A stretch of 12,194 nucleotides of DNA, taken from assembly GCA_014885115.2 (NCBI GenBank), contig WKLE02005304.1:1-12194 (forward strand), given 5' to 3'. Position 1 is the first letter of the stretch, and the number at the start of each line of letters is the position of its first letter. This DNA is from Asterionellopsis glacialis (taxonomy: Eukaryota; Bacillariophyta; Plagiogrammaphyceae; Rhaphoneidales; Asterionellopsidaceae). The position numbers and the translations under genes are program-made. The notes below the pieces were generated by a model, which was not told where the DNA came from, did not search any database, and saw nothing but the letters and a program-made list of their open reading frames with translations. Of the stretch, positions 1 to 7,877 are shown piece by piece.

Positions 1-412
1 AAGAAAATGTGAATGGTACACCCATTGCGTGTGCTAGCAAACGGAATCCATAAATAACAATAGATGTATTTCCGACACTTTCATCGCCACAAATGTCACT
101 ATGTAACCTGACCCTCTTAATCTTTCGTGGCCCCTCGTAGTCGGCAATGAATTCAGGACAAACGTTTGTAATTTCTGCTTTTCCATCTAATCTTTCCCCG
201 AACACAGGAAAAAAGTACGTGCCATCTGGTTGTAAGAGCGTACGTACATGTGGCAAAAGACTTTTCGTTTTCACGGTTTTGGGATCGAAATTTGCCAACG
301 CTCGACCTGCACGAAGTGCATTCGCATCTTCGCCGGTCCTGTATACCATCAGCAATCCGGCAGCTGCGATGCTGAACCCAGCAATGGAACGCTTCATCGA
401 GAAGAAGACCAT
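1..412 (-). CDS. Putative single-pass membrane protein, N-terminal part (runs off left edge)
   Basis: The minus strand is open from ATG at 412 to the window edge (137 codons, no stop). An in-frame TGA lies a few codons upstream of this ATG, which supports the start unless there is a 5' intron. The protein begins MVFFSMKRSIAGFSIAAAG, with positive residues followed by a hydrophobic stretch at about residues 8-24; this looks like a signal-anchor or signal peptide. After that comes a soluble region of mixed composition with two cysteines (in NVCPEF and SDICGD) and a well-folded-looking block near the edge (SIVIYGFRLLAHAMGVPF). A type II Golgi/ER membrane enzyme such as a glycosyltransferase is one possible reading, but no diagnostic motif is visible and I do not recognise the family. 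The overlapping open frames on either strand have poorer composition and are shadows. Confidence 0.6.
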   Translation of the reverse strand, partial: MVFFSMKRSIAGFSIAAAGLLMVYRTGEDANALRAGRALANFDPKTVKTKSLLPHVRTLLQPDGTYFFPVFGERLDGKAEITNVCPEFIADYEGPRKIKRVRLHSDICGDESVGNTSIVIYGFRLLAHAMGVPFTFS

Positions 413-1463
413 GGTGTGCACTGTTCAATCCAAGATGACAACACCGAAAAACCTCTACTTGGACCTGTTGAGATAAGGACCTACAGGTAATGCCAGGTAA
501 TGCTTCTTGCAATTGTTTAGGAATGATACAGGTACAACAATGACTAAGTCATTACCCAAGGAATTTATAGCTTAGTACGTACCATGTACAGTAGTTCCTC
601 TACATGGTACCAGTTAGGATGTATATAGAGGTAGATTAGATACGATAAACGAGCACCAATTATAATGAATCCATTCCTATTTTCACCCTTGTATTCCATT
701 GACATTTCATGACTGAGGCACTTAAAAAATTGGGCATCAATAAGACTTTGTGACCCGAATTCTCACATCAATATGAATTTATGACCCCAATTCTGGACAA
801 ATGACAGACGTACAATTTGGCCGACTTGATCGACTAAAAGTTGTTTGTCACGGATGGGTACCATTGTACTATCTCAACACGCAAAAGAAGTCATTGCAGG
901 TTCCCACATTTTAGACTAGTCGAATGTGACGCAGGGATCGCACACATCATAATAATATGGTGTACTGCCGGGGAGGGGGGGAATGAGACGAAAACATGCT
1001 GCTGCCTCTTGATGTTAGGAATAGATTGTGGAAAGTCAAACTTCAACAAAACAATGTCATGTTGAGATACCATTATTCTAACCCCTCCAGATTCTTTGAC
1101 CAATCATGATTCTCCAAACACAAGTAGCAGCATTTTTGACAATTGACCTTATTGGTAGCACCATTATTATACAGGACTTGGACTTGTTCTACTTTTTTTG
1201 ATTGTGAGGCTTCCAAAAAAGAGTTCTCCAAAAGTTCCAAATCCTTGATTGGTTTGAGTGTAGAATTTCACAGGATAATTGGTATGTTGCAAGTAAATTA
1301 ACTTTTCCAACCAAAATTATTTCTGTATCTACACAAGATTTCAGATATGGCATTACAGATGACAGCAGGGTTGTTTCAGTGAGGAATATAATATATCTAT
1401 CTTTTCACAAAGCCCTACATCTCCAACACAAAAATATAAGTAGAGCCAAACAAAAAAAGCAAA
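413..1463. other. Spacer, no supported gene
   Basis: This kilobase lies between the start of the left-edge gene and the decayed DUF4116 region. Open frames of about 70 codons on both strands (roughly 841-1103) lack an ATG start and have no recognisable motif. The visible structures are the inverted repeat at 579-610, a short imperfect direct repeat near 751-795 (gacccgaattct / gaccccaattct) and a G-rich run around 968-978. The promoter of the minus-strand left gene should lie just to the right of 412, but I cannot identify elements. Confidence 0.5.
579..610. repeat. Perfect 10-bp inverted repeat with 12-bp spacer
   Basis: The arms GTACCATGTA (579-588) and TACATGGTAC (601-610) are exact reverse complements separated by 12 bases. 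They could form a hairpin or be a binding site for a dimeric factor. They lie about 170 bp upstream of the start of the minus-strand left gene, so a regulatory role is possible but not shown. Confidence 0.7.
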
Positions 1464-2032
1464 TGTTGTTTTGCCTTCAATATGCAAGCAAACCAGATAA
1501 AGCAAACAAACACTTTGTACTTGCAGTCATGAAGGAATTTGGGTTGGATCTTGAATATGCCTCAGATAATCTTTAAAATGATGAAGATGTTGGGCTTGTA
1601 ATTGTGCAGACAGCTGGATTATGGATGCTACAATCTGCCTTTGATAACCTTTAAAAAAAAACAAAGATGTTGTTCTTACAGCTGTGCAGAATGACGGAGA
1701 GGTGCTGCAACTTGCACCTGATAATCTTAAAAGAGACAGAATTGTTGTGCTTCTAACTGTACAGAATTATGGATTGGCACTACAAAACACTTTGTACTTG
1801 CAGTCACAAAGGAATAATCTTTAAAATGATGAAGATGTTAAGCTTGTAGTTGCGCAAACAGCTGAATGATGATGGATGCTACAATTTGCCTCTGAGAACC
1901 TTTTTTAAAAAAAATGTTGTTCTTACAGCTGTGCAGAATGATGGAGAGGTGCTACAACTTACACCTGATAATCTTAAAAGAGACAGAGATGTTGTCTGTG
2001 CAGAATTATGGATTAGCACTACAACATGTTGA
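1464..2032 (+). pseudogene. Decayed DUF4116-repeat gene
   Basis: Fragments in several frames match the repeat of the intact gene that starts about 700 bp downstream: LQYAS near 1470, VLAVMKEFGLDLEYASDNL around 1520-1575, then VVLTAVQND and LQLTPDNLKRDRDVV near 1915-2010. The reading frame is broken. In DNL-K-ND the lysine codon AAA has become TAA (1574-1576), a second TAA follows near 1652, and A-tract length changes shift the frame. No ATG-to-stop reading frame covers more than a fraction. The family is DUF4116 (Pfam PF13475, function unknown). It may be a dead paralogue or the former 5' part of the neighbouring gene; same strand and similar sequence support either. An alternative, that introns remove the lesions, is unlikely because the stops lie inside repeat-matching sequence. 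Confidence 0.75.
1511..2032 (+). repeat. Tandem duplication inside the DUF4116 pseudogene
   Basis: Copy A starts at 1511 and copy B at 1788, both with CACTTTGTACTTGCAGTCA. They then run in parallel through AATCTTTAAAATGATGAAGA, the A-tract and the CCTGATAATCTTAAAAGAGA segment. Copy B lacks 29 bp present in copy A (1539-1567), and has diverged by scattered substitutions. Both copies carry the same TAA in place of the lysine codon, so that lesion most likely predates the duplication. The unit is 277 bp, not a multiple of the 75-bp coding repeat. Confidence 0.75.
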
Positions 2033-2640
2033 GTTGTTCCAGGATTAGATGGACCAACTTGTGACATTTGGTCCATAGACTCCACGTAGACCCAAAATTC
2101 ATATTTTTGCATTATGAACATATTCATGGATAAATAATTTTATATACTTTGAAAAATTATAAAACATATTTTTCCACTTGTTGTTTTGACCGCTCCAATG
2201 GACAACAATCAACCCACATACATTTTAGAAACCATATTTAAAAACACTTCAATCATTATGATTTACTGACATTTAACTAATATTATAATTTTTTTTAAAA
2301 AAGTGATTGCAGTCAATGTGACTATGGTTTGCCCTTGCAACTATTTTATAATATTTTTCTCTTTCTGTCTTTGGGAATATTTTTCACCAACTCCCCGTCA
2401 TTCTGTACTGTAAGATCATGGTTACCACATCGACACTCCTTGCTTGCATTCGAAAATCATCTCAAGTGCAAACACTCCCCCCAGTTCCAAAAGACCGTAA
2501 AATTTCCGAGTAAACAAGAATTGACGGACCGGAATGACGTGGAGAGAACGATTGCAGAATGAATTTTAAAAGAGCAATGTTCGTAGCTCATGATCATTTA
2601 AATGATCTGGTTTGATAAGTAAATCTCTCATCATCAATAG
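2033..2640. other. AT-rich spacer, no supported gene
   Basis: Very AT-rich sequence with long A and T runs (for example 2287-2302). An open frame at 2329-2562 has no ATG start and no clear similarity, although its end (ELTDRNDV) faintly recalls the DUF4116 register. It holds a 16-bp palindrome at 2592-2607. The promoter, and perhaps an unrecognised first exon, of the intact DUF4116 gene should lie here. In the frame of that gene the last stop is TAG at 2638-2640. Confidence 0.45.
2592..2607. repeat. 16-bp perfect palindrome
   Basis: GATCATTTAAATGATC is its own reverse complement. It sits about 140 bp upstream of the first ATG of the intact DUF4116 gene. It could be a dimer-binding site or simply an AT-rich palindrome. 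Confidence 0.6.
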
Positions 2641-2730
2641 GATTGTGCCACTGCCGTTGCCTTTCCAGCACGGAAGGCCTTTCCGAAGGCTGTAGTTTCA
2701 ACAGTGCTTGCAACCGTGAACGTACATGTG

Positions 2731-3900
2731 ATGGATCTTCAATACGCCTCTGATGATCTTAGACAAGACAAAGATGGTGTGATTGCAGCTGTGCAGCAAC
2801 ATGGATCGGCGCTACAACATGCCTCTGACAATCTTAGAAACGACAAAGACGTAGTGCTTGCAGCTGTGCAGAATCATGGATGGGCGCTAGAATATGCCTC
2901 TGAAAATCTTAAAAACGACAGAGACCTTGTGCTTGCAGCTGTGCAGACATCCGGACGGGCGCTAGAACATGCCTCTGACAATCTTAAAAAAGACAGAGAG
3001 GTTGTGCTTACAGCTGTGCAGAGTGTTGGATGGGCACTACAATTTGCCTCTGATAATCTTAAAAACGACAATGATATTGTTCTCACAGCTGTGCATAATG
3101 TTGGATTGGCACTAGAACATGTCCCTGATAATCTTAAAAACCACAAAGACGTTGTGCTTGCAGCTGTGCAGAGTGTTGGACTGGCACTAGAACATGTTCC
3201 TGATAACCTTAAAAACGACAAAGACGTTGTGCTTGCAGCTGTGCAGCAACATGGATTTGCTCTAATCTATGTTTCCGAGGAACTTCGAGCAGACGAAGAG
3301 GTCGTGCTTACAGCTGTGCAGAATCACGGATGGGCGTTAGAATTTGCCTCTAAGAATCTAAAAAGAGACAGAGACGTTGTGCTTACAGCTGTGCAAAATC
3401 AAGGAATGGCGCTAGAATATGCTTCCGAGGAACTCCGAGCAGACGAAGAGGTTGTTCTTACAGCTGTGCAGAACAATAGACAAGCACTACGATATTCCTC
3501 CAAGGAATTTAAGATTAACAATAAATCGTTTGCGCTTGAGGCCATGAAGAATGGTGCCCCCTGCTTTTATAATTATCTTTCTGAAAATCTGAAGCAAGAT
3601 CCTTGCATCCAGTTCTATCATCATTTTGTCCGTAATGGAATTCCGAATATGCTAATTGAGGATACCAATAGTATTCCAGACTTGCTATGGCCGAAGATAC
3701 TAGCAAAGAAAAGTAGTGATCCATTCTATCTATATTACTATCTTATCAATAAACCAGAATTGGTAATAGGTTCTTTGGCTGATGCAAGCGATTTAGGTAT
3801 AAACTGTTAGCACCTGAGAAACAAGTAAAAGCTTGAGAGTCCTAGATGATTCATTGAACCACAATTTTGTTTTTCAGCTCTTGTGAAACTGGTAAAATAG
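2731..3900 (+). CDS. DUF4116 repeat protein (two exons proposed)
   Basis: Proposed structure is exon 1 2731-3796 and exon 2 3878-3900, 362 residues. From residue 3 there are ten consecutive 25-residue units with the pattern LEYASENLKNDRDVVLAAVQ followed by NHGWA, then an eleventh degenerate unit (LRYSSKEFK) and a non-repeat C-terminus rich in aromatic residues (LLWPKIL, FYLYYYL). This is the DUF4116 family (PF13475, about two units per Pfam domain), function unknown; the alternation suggests a helical repeat solenoid for protein binding (inference). No signal peptide or membrane helix is seen. The only ATG at the front is 2731, but repeat-like sequence in register (VLATVNVHV) continues upstream to 2704 and the frame is open back to 2641, so the true N-terminus may lie upstream through splicing. 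Without the last intron the frame ends at 3810 (359 residues). A decayed relative lies just upstream. Confidence 0.8.
2737..3486 (+). repeat. Ten in-frame 75-bp coding repeats
   Basis: Units start at 2737, 2812, 2887, 2962, 3037, 3112, 3187, 3262, 3337 and 3412, with no insertion or deletion among them. Conserved DNA blocks include GCAGCTGTGCAG and GATAATCTTAAAAACGAC. Units 6 and 7 are nearly identical, and units 8 and 10 are nearly identical (both ELRADEEVVLTAVQN) with a different unit between, which indicates recent duplication of one-unit and two-unit blocks. An eleventh, diverged unit follows at 3487. Confidence 0.9.
3797..3877 (+). other. Probable 81-bp intron near the 3' end of the DUF4116 gene
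   Basis: The donor is TTTAG/GTATAAAC and the acceptor is the pyrimidine-rich TTTTGTTTTTCAG/CT. Joining the exons gives ...DASDLALVKLVK and a TAG stop at 3898-3900, in place of ...DASDLGINC. The size matches the other introns here. It is an inference from splice-site sequence; transcript evidence would settle it. Confidence 0.6.
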
Positions 3901-3907
3901 TCAGATC

Positions 3908-3945
3908 ACCATTATCAAGGTTTACTTGTGGACATGATATTATCA
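3908..3945 (-). pseudogene. Short relic copy of the 3' part of the small membrane gene
   Basis: Read on the minus strand, this segment has AATATCATGTCCACAAGTA followed by AACCTTGATAATG. The same two blocks occur in the possible gene at 4240-4587, around 4317-4340 and 4280-4294 on the plus-strand map, separated there by about 22 extra bases. The relic therefore looks like a fragment of that sequence with an internal deletion. It encodes nothing intact. The match is short, so coincidence cannot be excluded fully. Confidence 0.4.
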
Positions 3946-4239
3946 AATGCGCTAGAATTTGATCCTCCTGTAAGAGTAATAGAACTCTAAATCTAAACCT
4001 GTAACTTTTTAAAAACTACAATCCCCTTATATGTAACTTTTAATATTACAAACCCCTTCACCGACACACATACGCAATAGGAAGTTTCCGCATGGTACAG
4101 AATGTCACTTTGAATCTATTCATGATTGTTCAAAATAGCACTGCAGTAGGATTCATCTCTTTACGATTGATATTGTACAAGTATTGAAGGACGCGCCACA
4201 GTTGTAGTCAATGAACTTCTCAATCGTTGAAACGTTTCC

Positions 4240-4587
4240 TTATCCATATTTAATAGTATCATCTTTCTGATTTTCATTATCATCATCAAGGTTGCTTGTT
4301 GTTGGATAATGATTTGTACTCGTGGACATGATGTTGTCATCCGAGTATGTAGCTTCACTTGCAGGTGTCATTTCAACGGGTGATGCATTCAATGAAGTAG
4401 TATCCATAAAACCAGAGGATGATAATATATTTAATTGTATTGGCGTATCTCCTAAATGTAATTGTAGCTGATTCATTATGATTAATCTTGCATCGTGTAA
4501 CTTTTGCATTACCACCTTGTCAACAAATGCCAGAATGACCACCACAAATAGCAATATCACGAACATATATTTGGTGTTGTTCTCCAT
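4240..4587 (-). CDS. Possible small single-pass membrane protein
   Basis: From ATG at 4587 the minus strand encodes 115 residues ending in TAA at 4240. The N-terminus MENNTKYMFVILLFVVVILA gives one strong membrane helix at about residues 7-22, followed by a short amphipathic region (MQKLHDARLIIMNQL) and a tail rich in Ser, Thr, Asn and Asp with no aromatic core. The frame is open further upstream, to a GTG at 4656, but those residues are cysteine-rich and lack an ATG. It could be an independent short tail- or signal-anchored protein, or an exon of a larger unrecognised gene. It lies downstream of the transporter on the same strand, about 400 bp away. I do not recognise a family; the call rests on the membrane helix and ATG start. 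Confidence 0.4.
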   Translation of the reverse strand: MENNTKYMFVILLFVVVILAFVDKVVMQKLHDARLIIMNQLQLHLGDTPIQLNILSSSGFMDTTSLNASPVEMTPASEATYSDDNIMSTSTNHYPTTSNLDDDNENQKDDTIKYG

Positions 4588-4974
4588 CGCACCAAATCTG
4601 AGATGGAGGACACATACCGCTACAGAACACAAACCACAATGTTCCACATTCAACACAAATGTTACATTTTAAAAACTATAAAACTGAAAAAATGGACTAT
4701 AATTTCAAATATGAGACTTGTATCTATATTAATACTCTCTAAAGTATGCTAAATGTTTGTCACTCTGGACAACCTGCACCATCAAGGCTGGACTACCTGT
4801 ATATGGTACATTTTTTTTTAAATGCAGTGTAAACTAGTTTATTTTTTATTTTTTTTCAAGCTTTTGGTAGCTCAGCTAATCCCTGATTTTATACGCGTAG
4901 CGTCTCCTCCCTCCCTTTCTTTTGCTTCACCGAATTCTATGCCCATTTATGATATTGTAATCATGATTGTTATG

Positions 4975-5004
4975 ATTATTATTATTAGTATTAGTATTAG
5001 TATT
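4975..5004. repeat. Microsatellite (ATT)4 (AGTATT)3 covering the transporter stop codon
   Basis: The plus strand reads four ATT units (4975-4986) then three AGTATT units (4987-5004). On the minus strand this is a run of TAC and TAA triplets in frame with the end of the transporter gene, so the stop codon lies inside the microsatellite. Confidence 0.85.
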
Positions 5005-6760
5005 TCAATGTCATGGTTGTACCAATAATACTCATGACGACACCTAAAATAGCTGTAAACCATGCTGTATATTGTACCTTGCCCTGCATGTCGGGCAATT
5101 TTTTGGATAGTTGAATAAACATTATGGAGGGAACAATATAAATCAATGTATTACCCCATGTCGAACCAATCATGGATAATAAAAATTTTAAATCCGTAAT
5201 GACAAAAGCTAATCCAGTGACAACCACCAAGAGTCCTGCCGTTACTGTATTCAAATACGCATTGGTTCGTTTGGTTTCGGGGACATTTAATAATTCCAAC
5301 ACACTGTCGCGTACTCCTACAAAATTTAATGGGTAGCTATTATTTTGTAAGTGTGTTCGTTTGTTTGTACAAAAAGAGATATAGAAATGCAAACAAATGG
5401 GTTTAGATATGTGTGAGAAGAAGTTTATTGCTCATGCATGTCGCAAGTAAAAACACACAAAACAGCACAATACGACGACATGTCCCACTACCACAAAAAG
5501 CTAAATACAACCAAGTGATACTTACGAAAATAAGATACTTGCTGCAACTGCGAAACGACTTAAACTCATCAAGGTATCCTTGGTAGAATAATTATTCAAA
5601 ATCAGTCCATTACTCGCGGCACCAAAGGTTAAGAATCCGAAGGATGCCACAGCACAAAAAACTATAATGGAAATACCAAAACTTAAATTCACCATGGTAC
5701 GGAATCGTGGGATGGTATTGTTGTATAGTTCGACATAGAGTTTGGGTGCATTGAAATGCGCCATGTAGGCTGTACTCAACATGCATAAATAAATGAAGGA
5801 ATTAATACACCATATAGAGGATGCACCCTTGGATCCAAATTTAGGCTGGTACGAGGACGAGACCGATTCTAGAAATCGTCCAGCTGCAGATTGGATTGTT
5901 TTGGTTGTGGTTGTCCCATCCTCGGCAGTCAGAATGCTCTCTACCAACTGGGGTAAGGCATAAGACTTTTCAAAGTAACGGATTGCCATGGCAATGCAGG
6001 TGTAGGCCATGCCGACAATACCCAAAAGTGAAAAGGGTGCCAAGGAACTTAAATTTTTAAGTAAACATAGTGGTAATAATAATAAGATAGTAATGGCAAC
6101 CAGGGTAGGTGATCGTTGTACCATGGTACCGTAGGATTCAAATAATTGCGATATTGTATCTGTCAAAATCATGGAATAGGCAATGGCGGAAAAGAATGTG
6201 ACCATGAATACACATACCGTAGGGAACCAATTGGATGATTCACCTACACAGGACGACCATGCTTCCTTATAGGTTCTAGATCCCGTCAGGGAACAAATTT
6301 GTCCAATTAAATTAAAACTGTAGGCACCAAAGCCACCTGTGATAAAAATCAAGGCACATGCCGGGATTAAGGCGCCTGGGGCATCACCAAAGGCAGCAAT
6401 ACCAGAGGATAAACCTAATACACCTGACCCAACAATAATCTTTACCAGATTAAATACTTCATTAGGAATAGATGCCGTACCATCACCTGATATTTTTGGA
6501 GCATTGCTGTCTTTTTTGGCGACTCCTACTTTTTTGTTCTTTCGTTTGGAAGCAGCAGTAGCAGCAGCTCCACCACGAGGAAAGGTAGAAATAAAATCAT
6601 ACGATTGACGTTTTGAAAACGAAGATGACAACTTGGTGGATGCGCCGGGACCCGTAAAGAATGGAACATGACTTGCAACACAAAATGGTGTATGAGTAGC
6701 TACTACTATAGCCATGGTGGATGCCACCCACACCCATGATGGTTTCATCAACATCACCAT
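4997..6760 (-). CDS. AAAP-family amino acid transporter with N-terminal presequence
   Basis: Exon 1 is 6760-5526 and exon 2 is 5336-4997, giving 524 residues. An in-frame TAA lies 13 codons upstream of the ATG. The core from about residue 97 matches the amino acid/auxin permease family (Aa_trans, PF01490; SLC36/SLC38-like): NLVKIIVGSGVLGLSSGIAA in the first helix, AYMAHFNAPKLYVEL in the middle, and FSYPLNFVGVRDSVLELL across the splice junction. About eleven hydrophobic segments are visible (near 103-121, 130-150, 183-201, 219-235, 240-260, 318-336, 360-383, 400-418, 440-458, 462-486, 502-521), the usual number. The expected role is proton- or sodium-coupled amino acid transport; substrate and membrane are unknown. 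Residues 1-96 are an extra presequence: a hydrophobic signal-like segment (8-30), then a Ser/Arg/Lys-rich stretch with FPRGG at 60-64. Confidence 0.9.
5337..5525 (-). other. 189-bp intron of the AAAP transporter
   Basis: On the minus strand exon 1 ends TTATTTTC/GTAAGTATCAC and exon 2 begins after ATAATAG/CTACCCATT. The junction is phase 2 and restores the family motif FSYPLNF, which supports the exact boundaries. Both exons would otherwise run into stops. Confidence 0.9.
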
Positions 6761-7877
6761 CCTGAGACGTTCGTTGCTGAGAGGGATGACAACGAATTAG
6801 TGAGAAAGTGCTTCAAAGTTCTGGTCGGAATGGAAGGAATTCTTTTCTCGATAAGAAAACCACATAAAATCTTGGTGTCACCTGGTCATGTCAGTGGTGC
6901 GGTGCTCGTAGCTGGTATGCGCAGTGCATCATATATTACCTACAGTATTCCACGGACCAAGATAGTATCTTTGTGGAGAAAGAAATGCATGCGCACTGCA
7001 TAAATTGTACGGCCGGCGAAGCGTGAGTCTATCATCTGCCCCATATCTCCACCTGGTAAGTAATAAGTTCTCTTTTAATTCTTAGAAAAATGTAGATCGT
7101 AGTTGTAGTCTACAATATTTATTATGTAGTAACAATTATTTATCTCAAACATATCATAAATTTGTCTGAATCATGATATGCTTTAAATTACCTTAGGACT
7201 AATCAACAGGTTGAAGTTGGAAAGAGAATATGGCGCGAGCCGGGGAAAAAAAGGGTCGCCGTGGGGACAACCTTGGACAATAATCCTTATCCCTCATTCA
7301 TTCATATTACAGGCAACAAAGGAAAGGAGACCAAGCAGTCTCGGCGCCAAGGGATACCTGGTACTTGGTTGGTCTGATATGACATGTTCATGTCCACAAG
7401 AAGAACTATTATGTTATGCACTAGCTAGTCTAGCAGTTGCACGCCAGTAATTCCACCAGGAGGGTTCAACAAAATATTCAAAAATAAATAACAGCCTTTT
7501 AGGTTTTAAATTTGGGGAATCTATAATGATGATTTATTTGAAAAAAGCTGTGTATACTATTTCATGCAATATAATTAATTTTTGTTTCATAAATATGTTT
7601 TAGTGGAAATCACCATTGAAGGGGCTTCAACAAAAATGACAATGTAGTCAAACCTATGGATAGCTTAAAAGCAACAACAACAACAAATCACGAGACAAAT
7701 ACCAACATTGTTATCTCTATTGTCTGTACAAGAAAACCAACTGACATGAAAAAGAAAAAAAGCTTCCCCAAAAAAATATAAAAATCATGAGACAAATATG
7801 ACCATCGTCGTCCCTTCAGCCTAGATATCATGCTGGTTGTTGAGTTCTTCTGGACCCGTAAAGAAACTATCAGGTAC
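6761..7877. other. Spacer upstream of the transporter, no supported gene
   Basis: This stretch should contain the promoter and 5' UTR of the minus-strand transporter at its left end. Open frames at 6800-7003 and 7211-7450 lack ATG starts and show no family features. A small GC-rich island lies at about 7229-7275. One copy of the TACCTGGTAC motif is at 7355-7364. The rest is AT-rich with A-tracts; a weak direct repeat (aatcacgagacaaatacc / aatcatgagacaaatatgacc) occurs near 7685 and 7785. Confidence 0.5.
7355..7364. repeat. TACCTGGTAC motif, copy 1
   Basis: Exact 10-bp copy of a motif that occurs four times between 7355 and 10301, all outside predicted genes. Role unknown. Confidence 0.5.

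Noticed and set aside
147..512. Open frames on both strands across the left-edge gene
   Set aside because: They overlap the minus-strand frame that starts at 412, which has a signal-anchor, an upstream stop and no stop to the edge. The others are shadows.
841..1103. Paired 70-codon frames on both strands
   Set aside because: Both begin at TTG codons and show no similarity or domain features.
2704..2706. GTG as start of the DUF4116 gene
   Set aside because: Nuclear eukaryotic genes rarely start at GTG; the in-register sequence there is better explained by an upstream exon or a lost 5' end.
2874..3221. Minus-strand frame opposite the DUF4116 repeats
   Set aside because: It is the mirror image of the repeat units (Cys/Ser/Thr-rich repeats) and exists only because the sense strand is periodic.
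3949..3961. GCGCTAGAATTTG after the DUF4116 gene as another relic unit
   Set aside because: Only 13 bases resemble the repeat and flanking sequence does not continue the match.
7211..7450. Plus-strand frame over the GC-rich island
   Set aside because: No ATG start, no motif, ends in spacer; not enough to call a gene.
6648..7865. 14-bp identity GGACCCGTAAAGAA at 6648 and 7852, reading FFTGP on the minus strand in both
   Set aside because: A single chance match of this length is not rare among all pairs in 12 kb, and flanks do not align.
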